The translations under genes were made by a program, and so were the position numbers. Source: Strongylocentrotus purpuratus (Eukaryota; Echinodermata; Echinoidea; Camarodonta; Strongylocentrotidae). Taken from it: a DNA stretch of 64,000 bases. The stretch is from NCBI RefSeq assembly GCF_000002235.5, contig NW_022145613.1, positions 13,250,981 to 13,314,980 on the forward strand, in the 5' to 3' direction. Each line of letters starts with the position of its first letter. Position 1 is the stretch's first letter. The notes beneath the pieces were generated by a model. It saw nothing but the letters and a program-made list of their open reading frames with translations. It did not search any database and was not told the origin of the DNA. Positions 45,931-57,700 of this stretch are shown here, one piece after another.

Positions 45931-46310
45931 CATGAAAGGATTTTTTTCCAGGCGAGAAGGGAAATGTACTACTCAAAGGAAATGTACTACTCTAAGGTCA
46001 GACAGAGGTAGCCAAGCACAGGTGCATTGTGGCAACATTTGCATTTAAGACAGACAGTATATTGGGGTTGTGATTTGCATAATTTTGGGTTGGCTATTGA
46101 ATGTAGATAGAAATAGAAATAGCTGGCATACCCAGGAGGTTTTGAATGTTAAGGACCTGGCAAAGAAAGAGTAAAGGGGAGTGGCTGTAGAATAATGGGC
46201 AGAACCCTTCAAGTCAGTGCTACGGTGCAGACGTTTAATACACGAGGTAGATTTATTTAGTAGCAGAAACATTTTTCTTGAGCAAGACTTTTTACGTCGG
46301 GGCGAGATAC

Positions 46311-46400
46311 TAGGGACTTTTAGATTTGCACGTCTACAGCTTTGACTGCAACGTGTGACGTCATTTTAAGGCACTGCGCATGCGTTACGTCGTCTCAGTC
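46311..46400 (+). mobile_element. One end of an AGGGACTTTTAG-family element
   Basis: It begins TA|GGGACTTTTAGATTTGCACG. The matching opposite terminus is not adjacent. An inverted, weaker match (CTAAAAATCCCTA) lies at 50155-50167, on the far side of the LINE. Confidence 0.5.
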
Positions 46401-46546
46401 GGCGATGGAGAATGCATCAACATTGATTTTCCTAAATCTAGTACATACATGTACATACAAACATATTGATATTTATATAGCGCCTTTACATGCTCAAGGT
46501 ACTAGTATGCCGCGTGCGCATAAAATATTCAGTTCCTCATGTAGAC

Positions 46547-46657
46547 AAAGGAACATTCCTTTCCTGCTATTATGTAAAAATGTGTAGAACAGGTGTCACA
46601 TGCATATTCACCTGTTCTACACATTTGTACATAATAGCAGTGAAGGGATGTTCTTTT
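46547..46657. other. Long imperfect hairpin, pre-miRNA-sized
   Basis: Two ~49-base arms (46547-46595 and 46609-46657) pair with only about five mismatches around a 13-base loop. The core AATGTGTAGAACAGGTG pairs perfectly apart from one A/C position further out. It could be a foldback miniature element or a microRNA-like precursor. Confidence 0.7.
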
Positions 46658-46744
46658 GCTGATGGTAGAATGGGGAACTGTATATTTTGTCCTCTTTCTT
46701 TGTCCGTGATGTTCATATTGTTACTTCCTGCATGCATGTATATC

Positions 46745-49700
46745 ATTTATTTTTATTTATTTATTTATTTATAACACATCTTTAAAAAGAAGGGTAGCCC
46801 AATCAGCAAACAAATACTGGTTTTCGTTGAGGCCCTTCATGACACAAACAAGTATATACATTTCATCAACATATCAAAATATAAATAAATATAGAAAATT
46901 ACAAAATACGATTTTAACAAACACAAAATAGCAAACCAGATTATAAATAAGGATTTGATTAAAAAGAATAACGAAATGAGTAAAATGTATATGATACAAA
47001 TATAAAAATATAAATAAATAATTAAAGTTACAAAATACGATTTTAACAAACAAAAATTGCAAACCAGGTTATAAAAAAGGATTTGAACATAGAGAATCAC
47101 GAAATGAGTAAAATGTATATGATACAAATATGTAAATGCCATATATCCTATTGAAGCAAACAGTAAAAAGTTATTAAAAAACATACAACCACAATAACAA
47201 ACCAACAAGAGAAAACAAGAAGAAGATATGATAATATATATATAAAAAGAGGAGAGAAAGAAGAGTTATATCAAACCATAATCATATTAAAACGTGGATG
47301 TCTTTTGCCATTTTGCCAATTCTTGTTTAAATGGTTTCATATTGTTTATAAATCGAATACGTTCGGGTAATTTATTCCAGTTTGATGGACCTGTGACAAG
47401 AAATGACTTCTGATAAAAGGTCGTACGAACATGTGGCATCCTAATTAGCATCTTATTTGTGCTCCTTGTTGTTCGAGATGATATCGCTTCAATATAAATA
47501 AACTTATCACCTAGTACTTCAGGTGCAGCTTTATGTAAGCATTTGTGAATCATGCAACAAGATGCTCTAAAAAATAGATGATCTACTTTCGGCCAGGATA
47601 GAATTTCAAACACTTGTTCAGATGGGGTTTCCCAGGAAAAACGAGATATCATATATGCTGCCCTCTTATGTAATCTTTCCAGTTTACTATGGTTTGCTTC
47701 AGATCTCCCAGACCAAACGGTACAACAGTACATTAAATGGGGCACTACAAAAGCCCAGTACAGTTTGTTCAATTGTGCTTTATCAAAATAATGTTTACAT
47801 CGACGAATAGTTCCTAATTTCTGTTTCACAGTTAAAGCAATACTTTCGATATGTTTTTTAAAGTCAAGACTGTTATCAATTATAACCCCCAAACATTTAT
47901 ATGTATATACACATTCCAATTGGCATCTATTTAATTCAATCGACAGCATACTGTTATCTAATGATCTAAGCTTTAGCTTTGATCCTAGCAGCATCGTTTT
48001 GGTTTTATCACTATTCAAAATCAACTTATTTTCATTCAGCCAAGAATTCAGTTCACCAAGAGCTTTTGTCAGTTTGAGTTCTACCTCTTGTTTAGTTTTT
48101 CCACATACAGAAATTGTAGTATCATCCGCATACATATAAACAATGCCATTTGAGATGGAACATGGGAGGTCATTAACAAATAGAGTAAAAAGGAGCGGGG
48201 CCAGGATGGACCCTTGTGGAACTCCCATTGTTATATTTCTAAATGTTGATTTTCTTTCCCTAATGAGACAAATTGTTGGCGATTTTTCAAGTATGATTCA
48301 AACCATTTAATTACATGCGGGGAGCAACCATATTGATGTAATCTATTTAAGAGGAGAGAGTAGTTGACTGTATCGAATGCACGACGGAGATCTATAAAAG
48401 CTACACCATTCAAATATCCTTTGTCTACATTGTCTGACCACTGGTTAACCATGCATAATAGGGCTGTTTCACATGAGTGCTTAGGACGAAATCCAAATTG
48501 GTTCTTATAAAATAGATTATGCTGAGACAGATATTCAAAGATATTTAAATAAACTGCCCTTTCAATTATTTTAGATAAAATCGGCAATATATACACGGGT
48601 CTGTAGTTTTTCATTATGGTTGTATCCCCTCCTTTGGGAATCGGTTGGACTCGGGCTATCTTCCAAGCATCAGGGTATACTGAAGAATGCAAAGAAAGAT
48701 TGAGTATATATACTAAACTTTCCATTACATGAAAAATATCACAGATATATTTCAGTATTTTAACGGAGAGTTCATCATACCCAGTTGCTTTTTTGCAAGT
48801 ATATGATTTTATCTGTTTGATGACGAAATCTATCGAGATATTTGAAAAGTAAAGTAAATCACCGTTTGTTTGTTTTTCAAGATTTTCTTCAAGTGATTCA
48901 CATCTCTTGATATTTTCGGTCTCTAGCTCAAAATCTTTAGTGAGTTCAGAAACGGAGTCAACAAAATAGGTATTAAAATATTCAACAACCTCCTTCAAGT
49001 CTGATATTGCAACATCGTTTACATTCAATATTATATTTTTAGACTGACTTTTCTTAGTAAGACGTCGCATAACATCCGATAACGCATTTGCGTTTCCTAA
49101 TTTGTCGTTCAATAATGAAGTAATGTATGATTTTTTAAGATTTTTGAGTTCACGTGTAATAAGATTTCTGCATTTTTTATATTGTTCCCAAAAATCTGAC
49201 GACGAGAGCTGTATTGCTTTATCACGAAGGTAGTCCCTCGTGTTCATCAATTTAATGACGTCACCTGTCACCCAAGGACATGGATTATTTCTTAGACGTT
49301 TTCTTTTGTATGGTGCACACATATTTACAATTTCCATTATCGGATTGTACCATATATCCCATGCACAGTTTACATCCTTACACTGATATACTTCTTCAAA
49401 ATGCACTTGGGAAAGTAAAAAATTGAATTCTGCAAACTCAAAACCCTTAAAATCTCTCCATTCTATGATATTTTCTTTTTGAGTAATATCAGCATCACCG
49501 TAAACGGTGAAAATCATATAATGATCACTAAATGATGTTTTTAGCACTCCATTCAAGGAGTGATTTTCTACGTCAGTGGAATATATAAGATCAATAATAG
49601 TTTGCGACGTTGTCGTCACTCGTGTTGGAACATCAATCAGTTGATCGAAAAGAAAACCAGACATCATCTCTTCGAGAGATCGTGATAAAGAGTTTATGTT

Positions 49701-50090
49701 ATTTGGACACATATCACAATTTAAGTCTCCAAGTAATATAATTTCCACATCTGTATTGGTGACAGCTTGACTTAACATTCCGTTCAATAAATCAAAGTAA
49801 CTTGACGACGAATTTGGAGGTCTGTAGATAACACATATAAGAAGTGTTTCTGAATGTTTTGGCGATAATTTTACCCACAGAGCTTCAATATCGTCGCAAG
49901 TAATATTATTTTCATACTGGCAACTTACGTCATCTTTCACGTACAGAGCCACACCCCCTCCATGCCGGTTGCGGTCTTTGCGGAAAATATTGTAATTTTC
50001 AATGTCCAAATCTTCCAAATTGCGGAGCTTTAATATTCGTGTGTGCGTATCGTAGAAACAGAACATCGAGTGCAATCTGTAAGATTTCTA
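46745..50090 (-). mobile_element. CR1/L2-like LINE, 5'-truncated
   Basis: The element runs on the minus strand. Its 5' break falls within the endonuclease domain (about 50090), followed by the ORF2 sequence, then a 3' UTR with a ~137-bp tandem duplication (46876-47012 and 47013-47145, each with CAAAATACGATTTTAACAAA). It closes with GGGCTACCC...TCTTTTTAAAG and a TAAATAAATAAATAAAA tail (46745-46775). The tail form and ORF2 motifs fit the CR1/L2 group. No flanking target duplication was established. Confidence 0.85.
47287..50075 (-). pseudogene. LINE ORF2: endonuclease and reverse transcriptase, one frameshift
   Basis: The first open part (50075-48231, 614 residues) begins inside an AP-endonuclease domain: HGGGVALYV (39-47), YRPPN (84-88), GDLNCD (116-121) and SDH (183-185) are present, while the N-terminal catalytic Asn/Glu region is missing. 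A linker with basic and helical stretches follows, then reverse-transcriptase motifs: PIPKGG, NYRPVYILPILSK, GFRPKHSCETALL and AFIDLRRAFDTVN (motif A, about 558-571). A single-base shift near 48230 moves the frame to 48228-47287 (313 residues), which opens ITMGVPQGSILAPLLF (motif B) and has YADDT (residues 33-37, catalytic), LILNSDKTK and the C-terminal GPSNWNKLPERIR. With the truncation and the shift it is inactive, but it is otherwise well preserved and so probably fairly recent. Confidence 0.9.
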
Positions 50091-50169
50091 ATTGTAGTTA
50101 AGTACGTTGACACGCATGATCAGTCGGCGTTCGTCGTGTTCTCGTCCACTCAATCTAAAAATCCCTATT

Positions 50170-50310
50170 AAGCTGTCAAGTCGACGGGGATTCTACGCAC
50201 TCTATAGACTGGCCAAGCGACCAGTGTAGTCATCGACAGAGATAGAGATGAGCTGCAAAGTCGACGGGGATATCTACGCAGTCTAGAGACTGGCCAAGCG
50301 ACCAGGACCA
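50170..50310. repeat. ~81-bp tandem duplication
   Basis: AAGTCGACGGGGAT, TCTACGCA(G/C)TCTA and GACTGGCCAAGCGACCAG occur twice, beginning near 50176 and 50257. The unit lies just beyond the 5' side of the LINE. Confidence 0.75.
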
Positions 50311-50479
50311 GGAGGGACTCACGAGATGGAAGCTGCCCTGTTAAAAAGTTATGTTCTATTAAATTGTTTATGTTCTGTTGATTTTTGTCGCCACGATTTG
50401 TAGGCTGAATATTAAACCTGTTCAGGTGTGGTTTTCTGATGAGGTAGCAGAGTAAATGATTTTTAAAAAAGTCACTCAC

Positions 50480-53400
50480 GTGACAGGGACATAGGGTAAT
50501 TGTGATTTTTCAGAGGTGTTTATAGCGCTTGCGTTGTCATTTCTAAAAAGATTGAAATGCCATTGAGCGTCAACTGGCTTGCTAGTGTTTATGTTGAGAT
50601 ATTGTCAAAAATCGGAATAAGTCAGCATTCTATTTCTGCAGCGTTTGTTATTAATTAAAATGTCATGAGAACACAGGCGTATGGATGATTTCGAGTTAGT
50701 AATCACAAATGTACCTGACAGGATTTAAAAAAGAAGATTGCACTGCACAGCTATGGTACATATAAACTAATGCAAAAATAGATTTATGTATGATTAAAAG
50801 TTAAGGTTAATAATCACTGGCTTTGGGGGAGAAAAAACAGCTATCTGGATGTTTATTTTCCGTACAATTTGTTTTCTTTTATATAGAGAAGAATCGTCTG
50901 ATAGCCTATTAATGTACGCTTTCATTTAACAAGATTGATGGGCTAATTAATTACCTTATAATTCTTCGTTAACTTTCAGGTTCTAAAAGTAGCTTTCCTG
51001 TACGCACTGTAACAACAGTGCTCGTGGCTTCTGCTGGGGGTTATCCTGCGTTTTAAACTCAAACTGTGAGTTCTGTTTACTTAATTTCTTTTAAATCATT
51101 TCAAATATTTGTTTTACATCTTCGTTTGAGATGAACATGAATCACATTATAAACATAATTCCATGTATTAATCGAGCATTTAGAAAATGCTTTTGGCATG
51201 TATTAAGTCACGTCATGCAAATCATTGTTCTGGATCCTTCTGTTGTGCAATAGATCCAAGGGCTAAGGCCAAGTGAAAATGATTTCTAGTTTCCAGTACC
51301 CTGTTTCTCTCTTTTTATGATCCGCCCCTTTTCCAGTGCTTCATATTTTTGTTTTGATATCAAATAAAGAATAATCTGAAGTATCTAAAAAAAAAAGCTG
51401 GCCTGTTTTAATAGTGGATGGACAACTTTTTTCAGGATTCGTGTAGAATCCGATAAAAGACAATTTGCATATTGGGGAAACCTCCTTTTTACATTAAATA
51501 AAAAGCGAAAAAACCTTACGAGGAACTAGGAAACAATTTGACTCGGCCTACTTGAGTTTCACTAAACCAGTGTCACATTCTCATCTCATCTTTGTCCTGT
51601 GTTATTTTTTGTCGATTCACCAAAACGTATGTCCAATATTCGACATAGGCTAATTGATGATTAATCGTTTTGTGTGCATTTTGATGTTTCTTGAATCTGT
51701 GATTCCTATTTGAAGAAAAACCAGCAGCCACGAAATAACTTCGCAACTATAGGTGGATAACATTGCATATATGAACCCCATTCTACATCGCCAGATTAAC
51801 CAAAACGACATGAGCAGTAAATCCAGGGGCGGCGATCCCGGGGGGCGGGGGGACACGTCCCCCCTAAAAATGAGAACAAAACAAAAAGACGAGCAGAACG
51901 TTTGAAAGTGTTGATCTTTCCACATTATTTATTCAACTGTATATTAATGTTAATGAAGTAAACAAATCAATTATAATAATATGAAAGGAAAGTAAACGAA
52001 GGATATAAATTAAACCAGGAGCAGCGATTTCATGTTATTAGCAGATGGGCAAAACTTTACATATTTGTATGTAATACCTCGTTTATGTAGATCTTCTTCC
52101 ATTAAATTGTACAGTTATATTAAATCATGCGATGGAGTGTAGAGACTGAGCGATAAGATTATCCATTTTTAATAATTTGAACGTAGCATTCTCGATGAAT
52201 TCAAGTCCTTAAATTGTGCTGCAGCTTTTACTAATCATTTACTAAACATTTTCTGGCACTTTTTTTATTAGTTACCGGGGGACTACGCCCCTGAAATAGT
52301 ATAACCATGCATGTATTTATATACAATGAAATATAACGCCATATTATTTATAAAATTTTGAAGTTATCTTTCTTCATATTGATAAAACTAAGTGCTTAAG
52401 CCTATACACGTAAACAAATAAACATACAATAACGCTACAGTTGGAAATTTAATAAAGACAGTTTTCTGGACAAAATAACATTAACAAATTTAAGTTATCA
52501 TCTCTACATTATTACCCCTATCAATTCCAATGAGGCTATGCTATTTATTTTGATGGAACCGAGTACTGTACTTTATTTTTATTCAGTGATAGCATTGAAT
52601 ACCAGTACTATGATATGGTCAATTATCCTAGTAATCCGAAGAAATACACTTTCTTTTCTTAGATATATAATATATGTTTCACCTATACATGTGTCAACGG
52701 CATTATTTATTGTGTTTTGAGTCTATTTTAGATAATCGCCTCCTTTACATAATATTATCTTCTCTTACCGATAACATATGCATCTATGTATATATATTTC
52801 CATAACCTATTATATATACTACCTTTAACCACGTTCTTATTATGCAGTGCAGTGTTTGTCGTACAAGTTACCAATCACAATGCCATTGAAATAACTTTAG
52901 GTTGATTTTTCGAAAGCTTTGCGATCGTCTTATACAAAAAGAATAAAAGAAAGCAATTACCATAATATATCCCACAGCTTAGTCATGGTTATGTATCTCT
53001 CAAAATTAGATGCCTGTTTGGTATAACAGAATATTTCTTCCCAGCTGCTAAAAGAGACAAAGAAAATTATGTACATTTTGACGCAGCAGTGAATTACAAA
53101 GTTGTACTGCTGGTGACACTCCGCATTATAGCAGACATGACAATGACATTAAATTAAATAACTAACACCTATACGTGTGGCAAGCTAGGCACATTCTCTA
53201 AATTCTCAACAAAGGTTTAGTTTGTAAGATTGTAAAGAGTGAATATTATTACCCTTGTAATTATATCAATCATTCTGCATATCAATACCACCATACAGAG
53301 GGGTAATACAGACATGTTCACCCTATCCCACTATTAAATGCCTTCCCACTGCCATCCCACATTATAAACTACTCATTAGCATACGGTTTTATTTATTTAA

Positions 53401-54360
53401 AAAACTTATGAGGAGGAGGATACAGGATTTTCATACCTGGCCGCGCATGCACACCCACACAAATATGATAAAGGGGGTACGCCTCATGTACCCTCTCACT
53501 AAGGCAAAATACCAGCGATTACTTACAAAACTAATACACAACTAAGTTGCTTAGTATTCTACAATTAACGTAAATATCCATGATATCTGGATTCCAATAT
53601 AGTCTTACAAATGTTTACTATCATTTCTAATATATTCAAGCGAAACCAGAAGCCGCTTAGAACACCCCTTTTGCATTATTAAACAAGATACAAAGACTTT
53701 GAATATTATTGGTAAATACTGTGAAGGTATTTGAATATATACAAAAACGCTCGACTGGAGTACCACACATATTTTACTTTCAAAATGCAACTAGCAAAAA
53801 TTGCTGTTTTACTAAGCTTACCGTCATTTAGGAATTTAATCGGCAATCATAATTATATGTCCATTACTTTTAAGTCTAACATCTAAAGTATCACCACTAT
53901 TTTCCATATTTTGTTTTTTAAATCCCTGGTTTGAATTTCAACTCTCGCTTTCTTTCAGAACGATTTAGGCAAAGATACTCACATTGTAGCCTACTATGTT
54001 GCCTTTGATTTGAAACGTTGATCGAAGCATTCTGGCCACTTAGAGCTAAAAAGTAGCACTTTCCCCGATCCCTGTCAAATTTGCTTCTGTCTATCCTTTA
54101 TTTGAATAGTCCCAATGGAAATTGAAAGCACCCATGACAGTAACTTTTGTTTACACAATTCATCCCAAACTTGGGCAAAGGTTATTTTGACATTCTTTAA
54201 AAACAATTATCAGCGCTGAATTATTGCATTTGGGGGAGCAAGCTATCAGATTATAGAAGAATATATCAACTACCATCCCATTGATCTACCATCTCATTGA
54301 TTTATCATTCAGCAATTTTACTTGGTTCGTAAGATATTCAGGTTTGAATATGGAGTTCTT
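50480..54360. other. No gene recognised; hAT-like termini
   Basis: A long AT-rich interval without supported exons. CAGGGGCGGCGATCCCGGGG at 51824 looks like a hAT left terminus, and GGGGGACTACGCCCCTG ending at 52293 looks like a right terminus. Their 8-bp flanks do not match, so they may be two remnants. A minus-strand AATAAA near 54367-54362 could be the polyadenylation signal of the MS4A-like gene. Confidence 0.4.
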
Positions 54361-54701
54361 CTTTATTGATTGACACTGTATAGTGTACGTATTCGACTGG
54401 AGAGTATCAGATGAAATACTTTCTCATGTGGGCTCTCTAAATATACAGGAATATAAATAATTATACTTACCACATCAGGTGGGGGGGGGGGTTAAATAAC
54501 ACTTTGTTCTGAGTGGATATCCCAAAAATGGATTCCATCTCTCTAACAGAATAATGCAAGTTATTCAACCACTACTTATGGGATTAAATTCCTCTATATT
54601 TTGGAATGAAATCGATTCAAAATAAAAGAATGCCCAACTCCGATACTTAAAAGTGGTTTGCCAATTCTCTGCCTTAAAAGATTTGAGTTAGCATGCTGAT
54701 C

Positions 54702-57700
54702 TCATTTTCCGTGACGCCATTTGCAGAAGCCATGAACACCGACGACCAGGGAGGCGAAGGCGAATACGGCTTCGATGAAATTCAGAATGGCGATGACGCT
54801 ATCCATAACCTGTCTCGAGGACTGATGGGGTGTGGGTAGGAGAACAGAGGAGGGGGGGTCAAGAAATTAATTAAGAAATCGATATGTTAATGAAAGCTAA
54901 TATACAAAGGAAGGCCAAAATGTTACTGGCATTAGTATCAAAACAATATTAACCTCAAATACCCTAAATTATACGGAGCCCGGATTTTTGTTTTTTTATA
55001 TGGAGTCTTTACCACGTAATTCGTTTCCACCACTTAGTACTATGTGGTGGGAACGAATTATACTCGTTGGGATTGGTTGGGTAGTGAGCGCTAATTTTTT
55101 TAATTTTTTTTGCCCCGGAAATGTGAACGTCGCGCCGGGGGGCCGGATCCGTCGGGCCCCCTCCCGTGGGTCCGCTCCTGGGATAAATCACTGTGACTGC
55201 CCCCGTTTTTTTTCCAGGCTTTGTATTAGTTATAGAGTCATTTGCATATCTTGACCTTTGCCTCTTCAGTAATGGCAAAAAACATGTATCTATATAAGCT
55301 TACGAAGTTCATTGTATTGTATATGCCTCTTTTATTCTTGACATAACTTTGCAGGGGCGACATTTTATAGAGCTGGTATTTTATACAACACTTTCACTAA
55401 AATAATGATAATAATAACTTGGTCTTCTTGATTTAGGGGAGCCCATCAGTTTTGATTCTTCTATTCTGTGAACTTCATAACCTGTAATTATTGTTACAAG
55501 GGCGTGTAGTGTAGCCCTACACCTGGATCGGGATAGAGAAATGTGGGCAAAGCGCCTTGTCCAGAGGTGTACGCATCGAGCAAGGATCGAATCCGGATGC
55601 TCTTGTAGGAGGGTAACGTGCCTTCACAAATATACCACTTATTATGTCAATATTTTCGCGCGTTTTTCATGAGCAATCTCACAAATAATGACTTACAAAT
55701 AGAAGGGGGTTTGTATTCATAACAAGTGTGGTCACATTTCCTTCTTTTTTGTGGGGAGGGGGGGGGGGGTTAAATACCTGTGACCCTCCTTCAAATACGC
55801 CACTGTATATAGTGATCCCTGAGGCGTACCAAACTTTCTCGCCATTGTACTATTAAAATATACTTAACACAAATTTGTGTTTAGTGATCGCCATGTGCCC
55901 TACGGTCCCGAAATTTTGGAGAGTGGAGAGGGTGGTTTTATCATTATTATTTAATCAAAAGTGAAACCTAGAAGGTTTAAATGTGATTACCTACCCCTTC
56001 GGGAGAGTTCCCACAGTGAAGATAGGCGCAGATGAAATGTGACCGAAATCCTGCGAGGGCGTGAATAGCTCCGAGAACAGTCGAGGAAATAAATGAACAA
56101 CTGCTGAGCAAGATGAATGCTGCCACCTAATGATAGATAGAGAGACAGCTTGAATTCCATTGACATAAAACCATCTTTCTTCGGATAAGTTTCATACATG
56201 GGTGTCGATCCCGGGGGGATGGGGGATATATCCCCCCCCCCCCCCCCATACTTCAGGTGGGGGGATGGCCTGTATAATCATCCCCCCCCCCCCCCAATAA
56301 TTCATCATCAAAAAAAAATCAAGAGAAAAATTAATGATGAGAGCGCGATGAGAGTAGTTAATGGTTATTACTCGCAACATCACCATCAATATACACATTT
56401 TGCTATCTCATTTTCATAATACATATATATATATATATATACGAAGTAAATGAGACAACAGTATATGAGACAAGAATAAATTGATTTCTCGCTCATACGA
56501 CTTCATGAGGAATTGATGGATTTATTCAATTTGTTCAATCAACAGCATCATAGAAATGCAGTGCGCCAAATGCAAAGACGCAGCGTTAAAAAGCAACTAG
56601 CTAAGTGTTAAGCGCAAGGCGCAAAAGTAGCAATCTGCAATGCACACCAGACAATCCTGGACAGTGTAAACATAGATGAACTCTGTGACGAATTCGTAAT
56701 GAGATCGGAGACAAGGAAAAAGCTTCCGCGCTTTGCACGGGAGTGGGGAAACTGAACTCAGACAAGGATTTAGAGTCGAGAACGGTACAAACAATCGTCT
56801 TCTTTCTCTAATAATTCAAAGAAACGTCAAAGCTTCCGCGCTTCGCACGGGGGGGGGGACTGAATTCAGACAAGGATTAAGAGTCGAGAATGGTACATCG
56901 AATCGTCTTCTTTCTTTAATAATCTGATGAAACGTCAAAGCTTGCGCGGGAGTGGGGAACTGAATTCAGACAAGGATTAAGAGTCGAGAATGGTACATCG
57001 AATTGTCTTCTTTCTTTAATAATCTAATGAAACGTCAGAGCTTCCGCGCTACGCGCGGAGGAAGGGGAAGTTGATTCAAACATTAAGGATTAAGAGTCAA
57101 GAATGGTACATCGAATCGTCTTCTTTCTTTAATAATCTAATTAAACGTTAGAGCTTCCGCGCTGCGCGCGGAGGAAGGGGAACTTGATTCAAACATTAAA
57201 GATAAACTTGAGTTCTGGTAAAAAAAGAAAATGAATTCTCACAGAACCTAACGAAACTTAAACTGAATGTTCAAGATTACAAATAAATGTCATGTGCCAA
57301 ACAACTTTGGAAGAAAATGTAGACTGGCTGAGTAATGAGCATAGAAAGACAAGGAAATCAGGGTAGTACTAGTCCCGACACCATGTGTGTTGTCCTATAT
57401 ACATATTTCTGTGTAAGTGATTGTTACTTTACCAAGACTCTGCCAAATTTATGATGATTTTGATGACTCCAGAACCTTGCATTACACACTATTACTTACA
57501 TGCTATATGATCAACTTTTCTGATCCATTCAACACCTTTTCTTTCACAATGCAATCGAAATACCAGAACTCAAGTTTATCTTTAAGGATTAAGAGTCGAG
57601 AATGTAACATCGAATGGTCTTCATTTTTAATAATCTAATGAAACGTCAGAGCTTCCGAGCTACGCGCGGAGGAAGGGAAACTTGATTCAAACAAGGATTA

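Noticed and set aside
46837-47208. 123-residue hydrophobic frame resembling a membrane protein
   Set aside because: It lies in the AT-rich 3' UTR of the LINE and simply repeats the ~137-bp tandem duplication.
51824-52293. Complete hAT element between CAGGGGCGGCG and TACGCCCCTG
   Set aside because: The 8-bp flanks do not match and the inner sequences are unrelated, so these may be two separate remnants.
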